Assembly (NCBI GenBank): GCA_004794785.1
Contig: SJOL01002747.1
Coordinates: 24,647-88,646, forward strand
Reading direction: 5' to 3'
Length of the DNA stretch: 64,000 nucleotides
Source: Opisthorchis felineus
Lineage: Eukaryota; Platyhelminthes; Trematoda; Opisthorchiida; Opisthorchiidae
The notes below the pieces were generated by a model. That model ran no database searches. It was not told the origin of the DNA and worked only from the letters and a program-made list of their open reading frames with translations. Below, piece after piece: positions 45,201 to 50,560 of the stretch. The position numbers and the translations under genes were made by a program. Positions within the stretch are counted from its first letter, which is position 1. Each line of letters opens with the position of its first letter.

Positions 45201-48121
45201 GTATGAAACAGCCGTCCATGCCAATGAGTAAATTAGGCATTTGCTCAACTGAGTGAATGAATTGCCCACTAGCCCCTCGCAATTTCATCAAGTGAAGCAA
45301 TACCTCACAGATGTTCACAGCTCACATCCCGCTAATCTGTGGTATGACAGCACAACACTCCACTTGACCACCCTGAAAGCGTACTACAGGCAGCGGCGAC
45401 TAATGTATTTGACAAAACCTGAAGCAGAGATACATGATGCATTAAACTAGAACCTGCCGCCGATTGGTGGCCTGGGGGATTAATCCCCTTTTTCCGCCAA
45501 CTGAGGCGAAGGTTGCAGTCAGCGTATACAACCAGTCAAGCGCTGTCCCCCACCCTGCCCCGCATGTAGACGTTAAAAATCAGGCCGGGAAATCATCGTC
45601 CATCTTCCCAAATGAACTGACACATTCAGTTAGCCGTAAAAATGAAAGCTAAACACCCCCTTCTGATGTCTTTCTGATGTCTAGTCACCAAAGGAGGCTT
45701 GCTTTTCTTGACACAGTGCACTGATTATAAGGTTACCAAAAACCCTTCGACGGTTCACAACCGGTCTCACCTTTCTTGGGGATCATAAGGTGGGCCAAGT
45801 CCTACCTAAGAAATAGCACAAAACAGAGCCAGTTGGGTCTTCTATTAACATCAGCTTAATCTGCAAAGGAGCTGGAGTTTTCTGTATCTCGCCATACTGA
45901 CTGAACCTATGACAGGTAGCAAAGTGATGGGAGTGGGTTCGCTCAGTATCATCCGTTCCTCAGGTCAGTATACATGGACCATTTAAATAACTCTTACCAG
46001 TAGTATATTTCCACTGCGTCGCGGGTTCTCCGTGGTTGCTATTGGATAGGCAGCTCGAAACCGAACGATGAACAATCATAAAAAGCCGTCCAAACTATGG
46101 TAGGAATGCCCTTCGTAAGACGTTTCTTGCTGCATTCTAGGAAGACTTTTGCTTATAGTCGAACGCAAGCTCAAAGAAGCGAACCTGTTGTTTCAAGTGT
46201 ATGGAGCAGGAACTCGTACTGCTGATGGAGAATTTGGAAGGAAACGGCTGCCCACTAGGGTTTCTCAAACGGATTAGTGAGTTAAACCTGACAAGTCAAA
46301 AGTGGCATGAGAAAACCATTTACCGTGAGCTCTCATTTCACTGGCCCCTACTACTCAACGTCTGTCGACAACACAGAAGAGATTATACAAAGGAGCTGGA
46401 ACTTAACTGTCAACTGTCCAGATTGTCAATGTGGCAGCCGATTTCAAGGTGCCTACTGAGAACCAGAGCAGGGCCGTGGGGCTATCGCGGAACCTCGCCG
46501 CACAGAAGCTAGTCGAAACCAACCGTGGTGGCGCGAGAAGGATTGATAATATGTTAACTGATGAACTGAAAGTTTAAGGAACCGACTATAACAGTGCAGC
46601 CGATACGTTACATTAGACTGAGTTTCGGCTCTTTCGGTTCAATACGTGGCATCATTCAGATAAAAAACGCAGCGAAAGAAATCATTTAATCTCGGTGCTA
46701 AAATCTCCAACATGAATGACGTGGACAAGAAGGCCGAATCGTGGTTCCATACAACAGTACCCAGAATACCGAGTGGTCGACCACTACACAAAAAGAAAGT
46801 GCACCCACTGAATGAATACGCGTATATACGCAGTTTAATATAAAGTAAACGAAATGAATTCCCAGTGTCACACGACGCAGTTCAAAAGATCAGATGGGGA
46901 AATTAAGGTTTTTGGACAATGGTGACTTCAAAGGATGGGGCGGGTGACTTCGAAAACACTAAATTACTGCCGATTAATATTTAGACTAGAGAACAGAGAA
47001 GCTGCTGACGCAGCTGGCTGATCACCTCTACGTATTTCCAGCGCCATCAACCTAGTGACACAAGAATAAACCATGTTTCAACGACTCCCAAACTAAATTT
47101 ATTTACTGATCGATTACACGATTCACTTCTCTTGTCCTACGAACCACTCAGCATAACCAAAACAAAAGCTGTGTGTGGGTAAAAATGATAACACATGGCA
47201 AACGTAAGAAAAGCATGAAGACTTCGCTTCCACCGATTACTCTGGTGGGCTATTTTCCGGCTGTTACCCTGCTATTTCTGCAGACTTTGTCTCACGGCAA
47301 CAAGAAGACCACCGCTAATTGAACAGAACGCCGACTGCTTAACACAATTCTGATCTAATTTACCTTTGCACCTTTACGACAGAAGCACCGAATTTGGTTG
47401 AACTTCACGCCACAGTCAACGATAGCGACATGGACACCCCCGCTTGCATTGAAAATCTTTTCCTGACGACAACTGACATGGGACACTAGGTTATGTGAGG
47501 CAGGGTCAAACCAATCGGGTACAGGTCCTCCACGTGGTAATGGATATATCCGTCCGAGAACAGTGCCTGAATAGATAGCATTAGCCTGTAAGGTAAAGTT
47601 ACCGTGCTGCCGTAATTTCAGAGTCAATTCTCGAGTATCAATGTTGCTCAAGCAGGTAACTCTATTTTCCGCTAACCACTCGTGTAGGGACCGTGTGGCG
47701 GCGAAATGAGAGTAATCACAACATAATTCTGACACAATCAAAGCACGAGCATATATCGTGTTTGACTCAAACCACTTCGGAAGACCAAACTCGTCCGCCT
47801 CCTGAGAAGACGGAACCCCATAATTTCCTGAAATGGGTTTCAGCTTTAAAAAGTCGCTTACCAATAGAGGGATACGTTAACACTAAGAGCTGGGAGTGAT
47901 AAGATGGGTCTGTCAGTGATTCAATATATCCGACCATGCCTGTCTGAAAAACCACTTCTCCGGCGGCTTCACCACAAGACCCGTACAAGAAACCATCATA
48001 TACAGTTCCATCGTGAAGCTCCAAGCGACCGAGTGGTCGAGAATCGCCGAAAGAGCCTTCTAGGGGAAATAATAAGGATCTTCCACATACCTTCAGCTTG
48101 TTTAACATCGCATTGGTTCAT
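1..48121 (-). CDS. CAD: CAD trifunctional protein (CPSase II / ATCase / DHOase), 27 exons in window, C-terminus cut by window edge
   Basis: Multidomain cytosolic enzyme that makes carbamoyl phosphate from glutamine, bicarbonate and ATP, joins it to aspartate, and cyclises the product to dihydroorotate. Exons placed by GT-AG sites and conserved protein blocks give 2,383 codons in the window; human CAD has 2,225 residues. Approximate layout in residues: GATase 1-385 (GICLGHQ, HPEH), CPSase A 410-1030, CPSase B 1035-1480, MGS 1480-1620, DHOase 1625-1990 (HVH, GLKMYLN, CHAE, CHVAR, ATDHAPH), linker 1995-2090, ATCase from 2090 (EPSTRT, HPTQ, HPLPR). All exon phases agree. The last in-window codon follows YFRQA; about 14 residues are expected beyond base 1. 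The fluke protein is longer than human CAD mainly because of insertions in the CPSase halves. The domain order is metazoan, so bacterial contamination is excluded. Confidence 0.97.
855..993 (-). mobile_element. tRNA-derived SINE, second family, in CAD intron 26
   Basis: On the minus strand an A-box-like stretch (GCCCGAACGGTTAAGTG) is followed by a B-box-like GGTTTGATTC and a 3' part with GATGAAACAGCTGTACAGTG. It differs from the main SINE family of this window and resembles a tRNA-headed retroposon common in flukes. Confidence 0.55.
1708..1966 (-). CDS. CAD: CAD exon 26: ATCase aspartate domain
   Basis: Residues about 2221-2307. It contains [40 protein letters not shown] and [15 protein letters not shown] is a substrate-binding motif. 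Phase 2 end at donor GTGAGT. Confidence 0.97.
4359..4470 (+). mobile_element. Decayed copy of the main tRNA-derived SINE
   Basis: A weak 5' match (GAGATGGCT) and a clearer 3' match (GGTGGCTTGGCAGTAATGCA, then AAAGGGCGCCAC) to the consensus seen at 14.4, 23.2 and 27.2 kb. Confidence 0.45.
4545..5318 (-). CDS. Unassigned 257-codon open reading frame inside CAD intron 25
   Basis: This is the longest open frame outside CAD exons and the LTR element. It lies on the same strand as CAD. From the internal Met at residue 18 it opens with a hydrophobic stretch ([20 protein letters not shown]) that could act as a signal peptide, and a second hydrophobic area lies near residues 115-180. I recognise no family. 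A frame this long is unlikely by chance at this base composition, but no splice or promoter evidence supports expression. It could be a nested gene, an unknown transposon fragment or coincidence. Confidence 0.2.
   Translation of the reverse strand: MDVGEQRLNIRRAHQFMPDIGIFQIFSCLVIITLPISQVLCQTGVTLNECLSARISTMGQPIRLDQMSCVLYGTPWSRIASSRMTAVIEQKLTEFISVGFTAISPYAIFQSALRACLHRKVNACQYYWLGVYGCVFSLFKNARVSLLKVSVPYSLYIRITVTSKLLYYLLEVEAFQYSFSDENPKHLHYTLHTTAVSVFLAISNYHFHLLTVDNAVKSAKPTKLHFVFCVTLPSPCTTNGFRHHSIPFPRHTNRGCQ
5450..5611 (-). mobile_element. tRNA-derived SINE (main family)
   Basis: Read on the minus strand: GGCGAGATGGCTCAGTGG (A box), GTTCGAACCCGACC (B box), the conserved body CCTGTCTAGGCTTGGGCAAC, and the 3' part near GGTAGCTAGGCAC. 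Confidence 0.85.
6745..6994 (-). CDS. CAD: CAD exon 25: ATCase carbamoyl-phosphate site
   Basis: Residues about 2138-2221. It contains [12 protein letters not shown], where STRT binds carbamoyl phosphate, and [11 protein letters not shown], where the Lys reaches into the neighbouring subunit's active site. Ends RPIINAG in phase 1. Confidence 0.97.
7738..7800 (-). other. tRNA-like stretch in CAD intron 24
   Basis: On the minus strand GGTAAAGTAGTGGTAACAC (A-box-like) precedes GGAGTTCAAATCACGGC (T-arm-like) at tRNA spacing. I could not fold a full acceptor stem by eye. It is probably a tRNA pseudogene or SINE head. Confidence 0.3.
8540..10590 (+). mobile_element. Penelope-like retroelement remnant in CAD intron 24
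   Basis: Frame-shifted plus-strand coding remains in consistent order: [15 protein letters not shown] (about 8,975-9,020), IHKPDR followed by LRPTLN (about 9,190-9,240), QGDGVAMGS (about 9,550, like the QxxGVAMGSP motif), [12 protein letters not shown] (about 9,665, RT catalytic motif with the usual Tyr/Phe changed), LPFKGD (about 10,010), LKDELPVH (about 10,115) and a block like [17 protein letters not shown] (about 10,350-10,410). These match the reverse transcriptase and downstream region of Penelope-like elements in flatworms as I remember them. Several frameshifts and stops make it inactive. It is antisense to CAD. Confidence 0.6.
10963..11214 (-). CDS. CAD: CAD exon 24: linker end and start of ATCase
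   Basis: Residues about 2054-2137. A Pro/Ser-rich stretch ([11 protein letters not shown]) is followed by [20 protein letters not shown] and CRGK, aligning with the first helix of aspartate transcarbamoylase. Acceptor TTTCTCTAG, donor GTAACT. Confidence 0.93.
11650..11825 (-). CDS. CAD: CAD exon 23: DHOase-ATCase linker
   Basis: Residues about 1995-2053. The first residues (LLVKPGFG) match the end of the DHOase domain (VLVPPGYG in human). The rest ([27 protein letters not shown]) is the proline-containing flexible linker and is not conserved. The exon is supported by exact phase fit to both neighbours and good splice sites. Confidence 0.88.
14381..14574 (+). mobile_element. tRNA-derived SINE (main family), full copy
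   Basis: GGCGAGATGGCTCAGTGGTC (A box), GTTCGAACCCAACC (B box), GTCTAGGCTTGGGCAACCTG, CTTCCTTCGGGTGGCATGGC, then AAAGGGTGCTACAGCT and an ATTATTAT tail. Antisense to CAD. Confidence 0.88.
14640..15805 (-). mobile_element. RTE-like LINE fragment (reverse transcriptase), in CAD intron 22
   Basis: Read on the minus strand, the RT domain runs [14 protein letters not shown] (about 15,790), then [16 protein letters not shown] (about 15,500; YxDD catalytic motif), [10 protein letters not shown], and [15 protein letters not shown] (about 15,310). The C-terminal WLETM block lies near 14,730. A stop at about 15,240 and earlier frameshifts inactivate it. The C-terminal block LGWGPP...WLET resembles that of the copy at 49.0-50.6 kb, so they are probably one family. 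Confidence 0.75.
16523..17035 (-). CDS. CAD: CAD exon 22: dihydroorotase C-terminal half
   Basis: Residues about 1824-1995. It contains [31 protein letters not shown] (catalytic Asp of TDHAPH), [26 protein letters not shown] and [17 protein letters not shown] loop of about ten residues after LDNDTN is longer than in human CAD. Phase 1 end, donor GTAAGT. Confidence 0.97.
17500..17731 (-). CDS. CAD: CAD exon 21: dihydroorotase zinc-ligand block
   Basis: Residues about 1747-1824. It contains [12 protein letters not shown] and [13 protein letters not shown] (both His are metal ligands), then [17 protein letters not shown]. Phase 1 end. Confidence 0.97.
17732..20056 (-). other. CAD intron 20 (2.3 kb)
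   Basis: Apart from one SINE copy (19,238-19,416) I recognise nothing here. Confidence 0.55.
19238..19416 (-). mobile_element. tRNA-derived SINE (main family), full copy
   Basis: Same consensus as the 14.4 kb copy, read on the minus strand from GCGAGATGGCTCAGTGGTTA at 19,416 to the 3' part at about 19,238. In sense orientation to CAD. Confidence 0.87.
20057..20372 (-). CDS. CAD: CAD exon 20: dihydroorotase core with the carbamylated lysine
   Basis: Residues about 1641-1746. It contains [28 protein letters not shown] and [10 protein letters not shown]. The Lys of GLKMYLN aligns with the bridging carboxylated lysine (human K1556), and the Thr-Phe of the catalytic loop is kept. Confidence 0.97.
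21149..21232 (+). mobile_element. Partial SINE (3' half) in CAD intron 19
   Basis: Only the 3' part is present: CCTTCGGGTAGCGTGGCAGC, TAGGCACCAAATGAGTACTG and the ATTATTTATT tail. A 5' truncated copy. Confidence 0.65.
21678..21933 (-). CDS. CAD: CAD exon 19: end of MGS and start of dihydroorotase
   Basis: Residues about 1556-1641. [20 protein letters not shown] closes the MGS domain. A longer linker than human leads to [12 protein letters not shown], where HVH supplies two zinc ligands of dihydroorotase. Phase 2 end. Confidence 0.96.
22642..22654 (+). repeat. Run of 13 G in CAD intron 18
   Basis: Thirteen consecutive G followed by TGCGGGGC. It could form a G-quadruplex or be a sequencing or assembly artefact. 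Confidence 0.9.
23163..23362 (+). mobile_element. tRNA-derived SINE (main family), full copy in CAD intron 18
   Basis: GTGGCTCAGTGGTTAGAGCG (A box), GATCGAACCCGACC (B box with one change), GTCTAGGCTTGGGCAACCTG, GGTGGCATGGCAG, AAAGGGTGTTACAGCTG and an ATTATCATATTATC tail. Confidence 0.87.
24398..24534 (-). CDS. CAD: CAD exon 18: MGS domain with a PKA-type RRPS motif
   Basis: Residues about 1510-1556. It contains [18 protein letters not shown] and [16 protein letters not shown] sits where mammalian CAD has the PKA site RRLS (Ser1406), so the basic-basic-x-Ser pattern is kept although Leu is replaced by Pro. Phase 1 end. Confidence 0.95.
25353..25405 (-). mobile_element. Partial SINE (middle segment) in CAD intron 17
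   Basis: Minus-strand match to the SINE body only: CTGTCTAGGTTGGGTGCCCT, then CAGTATCCCAGCCCGAGTGC. Confidence 0.55.
25753..25884 (-). CDS. CAD: CAD exon 17: MGS regulatory domain
   Basis: Residues about 1466-1510. It contains [15 protein letters not shown], matching the nucleotide-effector fold (UTP inhibition and PRPP activation in mammals). Acceptor CCTCCAG, phase 2 at both ends. Confidence 0.95.
26509..26732 (-). CDS. CAD: CAD exon 16: end of CPSase B, start of the allosteric MGS domain
   Basis: Residues about 1392-1466. It contains [34 protein letters not shown] and [14 protein letters not shown], which leads into the methylglyoxal-synthase-like regulatory domain. Ends in phase 2 at donor GTTGGT. 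Confidence 0.96.
27205..27390 (+). mobile_element. tRNA-derived SINE (main family), full copy in CAD intron 15
   Basis: GCGAAATGGCTCAGTGGTTA (A box), GTTCGAACCCGACC (B box), GTCTAGGCTTGGGCAACCTG, GACATGGCAGTTAGGCACCG, then AAAGGATGCTACAGCTGAAC. Confidence 0.88.
27814..28440 (-). CDS. CAD: CAD exon 15: CPSase B ATP-grasp core
   Basis: Residues about 1183-1391 and the largest exon. It contains [67 protein letters not shown] and [10 protein letters not shown]. Between CILGSARDS and PGYVGVKV it has roughly 25 extra residues, including a Ser/Arg-rich SSSRG stretch, compared with human CAD. The metal-binding EANLRVSRS block is intact. Confidence 0.97.
28441..29251 (-). other. CAD intron 14, no recognised feature
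   Basis: 811 bases with no long open frame and no copy of the repeats listed here. The next intron (29,481-30,764) is likewise empty to my reading. Confidence 0.55.
29252..29480 (-). CDS. CAD: CAD exon 14: CPSase B
   Basis: Residues about 1106-1182. It contains [37 protein letters not shown] and [10 protein letters not shown]. Donor GTTAGT. Confidence 0.97.
30765..30978 (-). CDS. CAD: CAD exon 13: start of CPSase B
   Basis: Residues about 1035-1106. It contains [20 protein letters not shown] and [21 protein letters not shown], diagnostic of the second synthetase half. Acceptor TTTTTTCAG. Phase 2 end. Confidence 0.97.
30979..32803 (-). other. CAD intron 12, no recognised feature
   Basis: 1,825 bases. 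It carries an 89-codon plus-strand open frame (32,252-32,521) that I could not relate to any family, and a run of A at 32,756-32,765. Confidence 0.5.
32804..33197 (-). CDS. CAD: CAD exon 12: oligomerisation region and end of the CPSase A half
   Basis: Residues about 904-1035. It contains [14 protein letters not shown] and [18 protein letters not shown]. Two fluke-specific insertions are visible: about 15 residues before [12 protein letters not shown] and about 25 residues between [10 protein letters not shown] and HDVTFEPQ, where human CAD has a short loop. Phase 1 end. Confidence 0.94.
33198..34875 (-). other. CAD intron 11, no recognised feature
   Basis: 1,678 bases. I inspected 33,550-34,300 for retroelement remains because of short coding-like stretches, but could not match any family. 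Confidence 0.5.
34876..35181 (-). CDS. CAD: CAD exon 11: CPSase A to oligomerisation region
   Basis: Residues about 802-903. It contains [16 protein letters not shown], the variable [14 protein letters not shown] loop, and [15 protein letters not shown]. Donor GTACGT after ELKT. Confidence 0.95.
35182..36278 (-). other. CAD intron 10, no recognised feature
   Basis: 1,097 bases with overlapping open frames of up to 126 codons on both strands between 35,430 and 35,930. None resembles a known protein. Confidence 0.5.
36279..36572 (-). CDS. CAD: CAD exon 10: CPSase A catalytic core
   Basis: Residues about 704-801. It contains [45 protein letters not shown] and the end of the first synthetase core, [13 protein letters not shown] ([11 protein letters not shown]). 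The conserved metal-binding EVNAR motif is present. An AATC/AGTT-rich stretch flanks the donor GTAAGT. Confidence 0.97.
37122..37274 (-). CDS. CAD: CAD exon 9: CPSase A ATP-grasp
   Basis: Residues about 653-703. It encodes [30 protein letters not shown] and MLRSVAIK. Donor GTGAGC. Confidence 0.96.
38189..38380 (-). CDS. CAD: CAD exon 8: CPSase A ATP-grasp N-terminal part
   Basis: Residues about 589-652. It contains [20 protein letters not shown] (glycine-rich ATP loop) and [12 protein letters not shown]. Clean acceptor (CTATTCAG) and phase 0 ends. Confidence 0.97.
38381..40615 (-). other. CAD intron 7, no recognised feature
   Basis: 2,235 bases, AT-rich, with only short open frames. Nothing in it matches the SINE or LINE copies found in other introns. 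Confidence 0.55.
40616..40942 (-). CDS. CAD: CAD exon 7: CPSase A pre-ATP-grasp region
   Basis: Residues about 480-588. It contains PVTPDCV (the Thr-Pro aligned with the MAP-kinase site of mammalian CAD), GGQTGLTCG, and an acidic insertion of about 17 residues (around [12 protein letters not shown]) absent from human CAD. The donor is weak (GTACCG). I chose it because the next exon then continues the conserved block without an insertion. A longer alternative ending near 40,545 would add about 23 unmatched residues. Confidence 0.85.
41677..41858 (+). mobile_element. tRNA-derived SINE (main family), diverged full copy in CAD intron 6
   Basis: GAGGTAGCTCAGCGGTTAAG (A box, tRNA-like), GTTCGAACACCATC (B box), GTCTAGGCTTGGGCGACCCG, GGTAGCATGGCAGCTACATA, ACAGCTGAACGATTATTATT tail. 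More diverged than the other full copies. Confidence 0.8.
42730..43002 (-). CDS. CAD: CAD exon 6: GATase-CPSase linker and start of CPSase A
   Basis: Residues about 389-479. A short linker ([11 protein letters not shown]) leads into [17 protein letters not shown], the signature of the first carbamoyl-phosphate synthetase half, and then [13 protein letters not shown]. Acceptor TTCTCAG, donor GTATCC. Confidence 0.97.
43153..43220. repeat. (AGTG)17 tetranucleotide microsatellite in CAD intron 5
   Basis: Sixty-eight uninterrupted bases of AGTG units, preceded at 43,090-43,130 by a looser ATCA/AATC tract. It lies in the 302-base intron between exons 5 and 6 and is likely polymorphic. Confidence 0.97.
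43305..43493 (-). CDS. CAD: CAD exon 5: GATase C-terminal block with HPEH
   Basis: Residues about 326-388. It starts NHGYSVDV and contains [12 protein letters not shown], which supplies the His and Glu of the glutaminase triad. The triad is therefore complete. Ends FLFDVFLDQ. Confidence 0.97.
44307..44588 (-). CDS. CAD: CAD exon 4: GATase catalytic-cysteine block
   Basis: Residues about 232-325. It contains FISNGPGDP and [10 protein letters not shown]; the Cys of GICLGHQ is the glutaminase nucleophile. [10 protein letters not shown] follows. Acceptor GACAG, donor GTAAGA, phase 0 at both ends. Confidence 0.97.
44589..47363 (-). other. CAD intron 3, no recognised feature
   Basis: 2,775 bases between exons 3 and 4. 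Only short open frames on either strand (the longest about 100 codons at 46,201-46,512, plus strand). None resembles a family I know and I see no repeat copy here. Confidence 0.6.
47364..47827 (-). CDS. CAD: CAD exon 3: GATase N-terminal half
   Basis: Residues about 77-231. It holds [16 protein letters not shown] and ends with [12 protein letters not shown] and KGAK, the strand before the catalytic Cys region. Phase 0 end, donor GTAAAT. A 2.8 kb intron follows. Confidence 0.95.
47828..47861 (-). other. 34-base micro-intron (CAD intron 2)
   Basis: Begins GTAAGC and ends CATTTCAG. Removing it joins PSIG to NYGVPS, exactly the continuous block expected of this domain (PLIGNYGVP in human CAD). 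Reading through it gives a stop-free but unrelated stretch, so conservation decides for splicing. Confidence 0.9.
47862..48059 (-). CDS. CAD: CAD exon 2: start of the CPSase small-chain (GATase) domain
   Basis: Encodes the first conserved block of the small chain: [11 protein letters not shown], then [12 protein letters not shown], then LTDPSY. The exon ends in phase 1 after LTYPSI. The donor is GTAAGC. Confidence 0.93.
48060..48090 (-). other. Candidate 31-base micro-intron (CAD intron 1)
   Basis: Begins GTATGT and ends TTTCCCCTAG. Its length is not a multiple of three, so it changes which upstream ATG is in frame. It is plausible because the next intron is only 34 bases and is required by conservation. 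Very short introns near the 5' end are known in schistosome genes. Confidence 0.5.
48091..48121 (-). CDS. CAD: CAD exon 1 (proposed start exon)
   Basis: Thirty-one bases from ATG to a strong donor (AAG|GTATGT). It encodes about ten residues ([10 protein letters not shown]) that join in frame to exon 2 across a 31-base intron. Alternative: the intron is retained and translation starts at ATG 48,106-48,108 in the other frame, giving a leader of similar length. Both routes enter exon 2 in the same frame, so only the extreme N-terminus is uncertain. Confidence 0.5.
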
Positions 48122-48230
48122 TGATTTCCGGAAATTTCGATTCCTAAAAAGCAATGGGGGTTTTTTGAAGGCACAGTAAGAAAAATCAAATCTGCTCCAT
48201 AACTGAAAGGTAATTATCCAGTGCGTCAAG
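48122..48230 (-). promoter_or_regulatory. CAD 5' leader with two splice-acceptor-like sites
   Basis: Just upstream of the proposed ATG (48,119-48,121) the minus strand has two pyrimidine-rich AG sites. One would start an exon at 48,143 (CTTTTTAG) and one at 48,202 (CCTTTCAG). Either could receive an upstream 5'UTR exon or a trans-spliced leader, which trematodes use on some genes. The reading frame stays open to 48,229, so an earlier ATG at 48,227-48,229 is also possible. No TATA box was recognised. Confidence 0.3.
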
Positions 48231-49039
48231 TTTGGCGGCTACAAACATTTCCGGATATCACAACCCCGACCAAAGGTCACCACCTTGACGTGACGGTCGG
48301 TTTTGAGGGTTGAAATGATCCAGCGGGATATATTGGTCAGCAATCCGTTGTGAGACTCTCAGAATAGGAGCATCGAGCCCCCGTACTTCGACTGACCGTA
48401 ATATGAGGTGGTGTGTGATGGGACTGTGAAGGCAGTAAGCTGCTTTCTCCGGGTGACCAACATTTTCCCATTTATGGAGGCAGCGGTGACGCCTTTATCA
48501 GAAGGACTGATTAGAAAAGATCGGCCCTAAAAACCGCAAAACCCCGATCGCTCAACGATTGACCGTGACCACCGACGAATTATTCAATACGGTCTAAATA
48601 CAATCAGAAACTGCTAAGGGTCTAATTTGGACACAAACGCACCTGCTGTGCGCAGCAGCATCAGAAGTCAGACATCTATGCCTTGCTCCCGGCGCCTTCA
48701 GACTAGACTAGTCCCCGGCAGTCAAGCGGACCAGAGTACTGAGTCAGCGGCATTTGCATCGGGCAGCGTCCCAAGAAAACCCGAGTTAAGAGTAACGGTC
48801 GGAGTACGGGAACAAAACCCTACATTTTTCTACTGCCTTGTGTCGGACTATCAAGTCAAAGGGGAACCTGAAACAAACCGCCTTCCTCGACCTAAGCCCA
48901 AGTGTTATCAGTCCTTGAAGCTCTCCGTTCACCGGCCCTCCGCACTCTTCAACTCGTCCGCTGTGGTCAATCCATAAGCCTGTACCCTAACCATTGTTCC
49001 ATGTTTCTGTATGACAAACCAAAACAATACTTCACTCAG
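48231..49039. other. CAD upstream flank, no recognised feature
   Basis: About 0.8 kb between the CAD leader and the LINE remnant. The CAD promoter should lie here, but I recognise no TATA box, CpG cluster or other defined motif. The plus-strand 116-codon frame at 48,627-48,977 has no recognisable product. Confidence 0.4.
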
Positions 49040-50560
49040 CTCAAATCTGATCCACGTTGCAGTTCGCAATGTCTACACTCTCCATCAAACTTGGGAGCAG
49101 GTATCGCTTACCGGAACCCTGCTTCCCCTTTCTGTCGATGTACGCCGTGTCTCCGAAACACGCACACAAGACTGCTTCGGTCATGTACCTCAAACCGTTT
49201 AGGACGAGCTCAGATATTCCACATTTCACCCTTATTGTATCCGCTGGTCCTGGTGTAATACCTCGTGGTACCAACGGTGTGGGAGGTTCGCCCAACCTAG
49301 AGGCCTAAATCGCTTTGTTAGACTGGATTCCAGTAAACAGTCGTCCTTCCACCGTACGGTTGCCTGGTTCAATTGAAATCAATGCAGGCTAATGCGGTCA
49401 ACGGCACGCGCCCCGACAGAATGGGGTCCTGAAGCTAAGAAAGGTGGGTTGTACCGATATCTTTCACGACTGCTGCTGTCAGCAAGGACACCGTCACCAG
49501 CAGGTAATATGAACGCGCGAGCTGGACGACTGTCCGGAAAAGCACAGTTAGGTGGTAGATTCGAATTCGATACCCACCACGTAGAAAAGATGCAGTGACT
49601 TCTTCAGTTGTGCGTTGAACATCGTCTGTTTCAGGCCAGCACGAACTTTCAGGTAAAAGCGCTCACGCCGAGTTAATTGGAGACCACAAACCGCAAGCAA
49701 CTCCTGGACCCACGTGGATGATGTGGCCGTCAGGGACCGGTGGACAGCTACGAGTATGGATAACGGCTCCTTTTCGAGTACGCCACCTGATCGATCCTGT
49801 CACTGTGCGGGCTCAGTTATCAAGTCGCATTCGACTCGGTTGACCCGTCTCTTCTCCTTGACACGCTTGCCCGTGAAGGAATGCCCCAAAAGATCGTGAA
49901 CTTAATACGTTCTTTGTATTCTCAGTCTTCCGGACGTGTGAGATTATACGGAGAGCTCTCCAAAAGCTTCCGTACACAAATCATATTCGTCAGGGTTGCC
50001 CAATCTCGCCATTCCTATTTACTTTCGTGAATCGTGTATCGCACGTGTGTATCGGGCTATAGTGCGGGCCGTTTTATTGTATGTCTGCGAGACTTGGCCT
50101 GTTGGAGCAGCGGAACTGAGACGTCTTCACGTGTTCGACAATCGGTCTCAGGACCATAGTTCGTGTGGGTTGCTGTTGGCGAATCCCCAACGAGGCAACA
50201 GGAACTTCCATTGAAGAGTGAGCTCATCACCAGAAGCTGCGTTCGTTAGGTCATGTACCAGTAAACAAGCCACCGGTGGCACCACGTATTGCGTGTGCCG
50301 AACCATCGTTTGCCAAAGCTAATGCGATTTCTGTGCCCAATTCAGAGTGGCGGAAGCATAGAGGTGACCAAACATTGACCTGGCAGAGGAGTATGAAAGA
50401 GAATTTTAAACGCTTGGGTGCTGTCGGTTCTACTCGCCTACCAGGATGGGGACCACGTGATCTCCACTGCCCCTGGTTGGAGACGCTGTAAGATATGGCT
50501 GCTAATCGATGTCAATGGTCCTCGTGTTGCCATTTTCAATCCAGAGGGCCTGAATAAGTG
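49040..50560 (+). mobile_element. RTE-like LINE, decayed, endonuclease to RT C-terminus with internal deletion
   Basis: Plus-strand remains in order: endonuclease start VAVRNVYTLHQTW...VSETRTQD (49,050-49,190), AGNMNARAGRLSGKAQLGGR (about 49,500-49,560), RT block LLLDTLAREGMPQKIVNLIR and LYSQSSGRVRLYGELSKSFR (49,845-49,975), then directly YRAIVRAVLLYVCETWPVGA (50,050-50,110) and NSEWRKHRGDQTLTWQRSMK, LPGWGPRD, WLETL (50,340-50,490). The YxDD region is missing, so the RT core was deleted. The C-terminal LPGWGPRD/WLETL block resembles that of the 14.6-15.8 kb fragment, pointing to the same family. It lies 1 kb upstream of CAD on the opposite strand. Confidence 0.75.

Noticed and set aside
1..48121. 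Bacterial pyrimidine genes (carA, carB, pyrC, pyrB) or contamination
   Set aside because: The domains follow the animal CAD order in one reading chain across 27 exons with GT-AG introns, so this is a eukaryotic gene.
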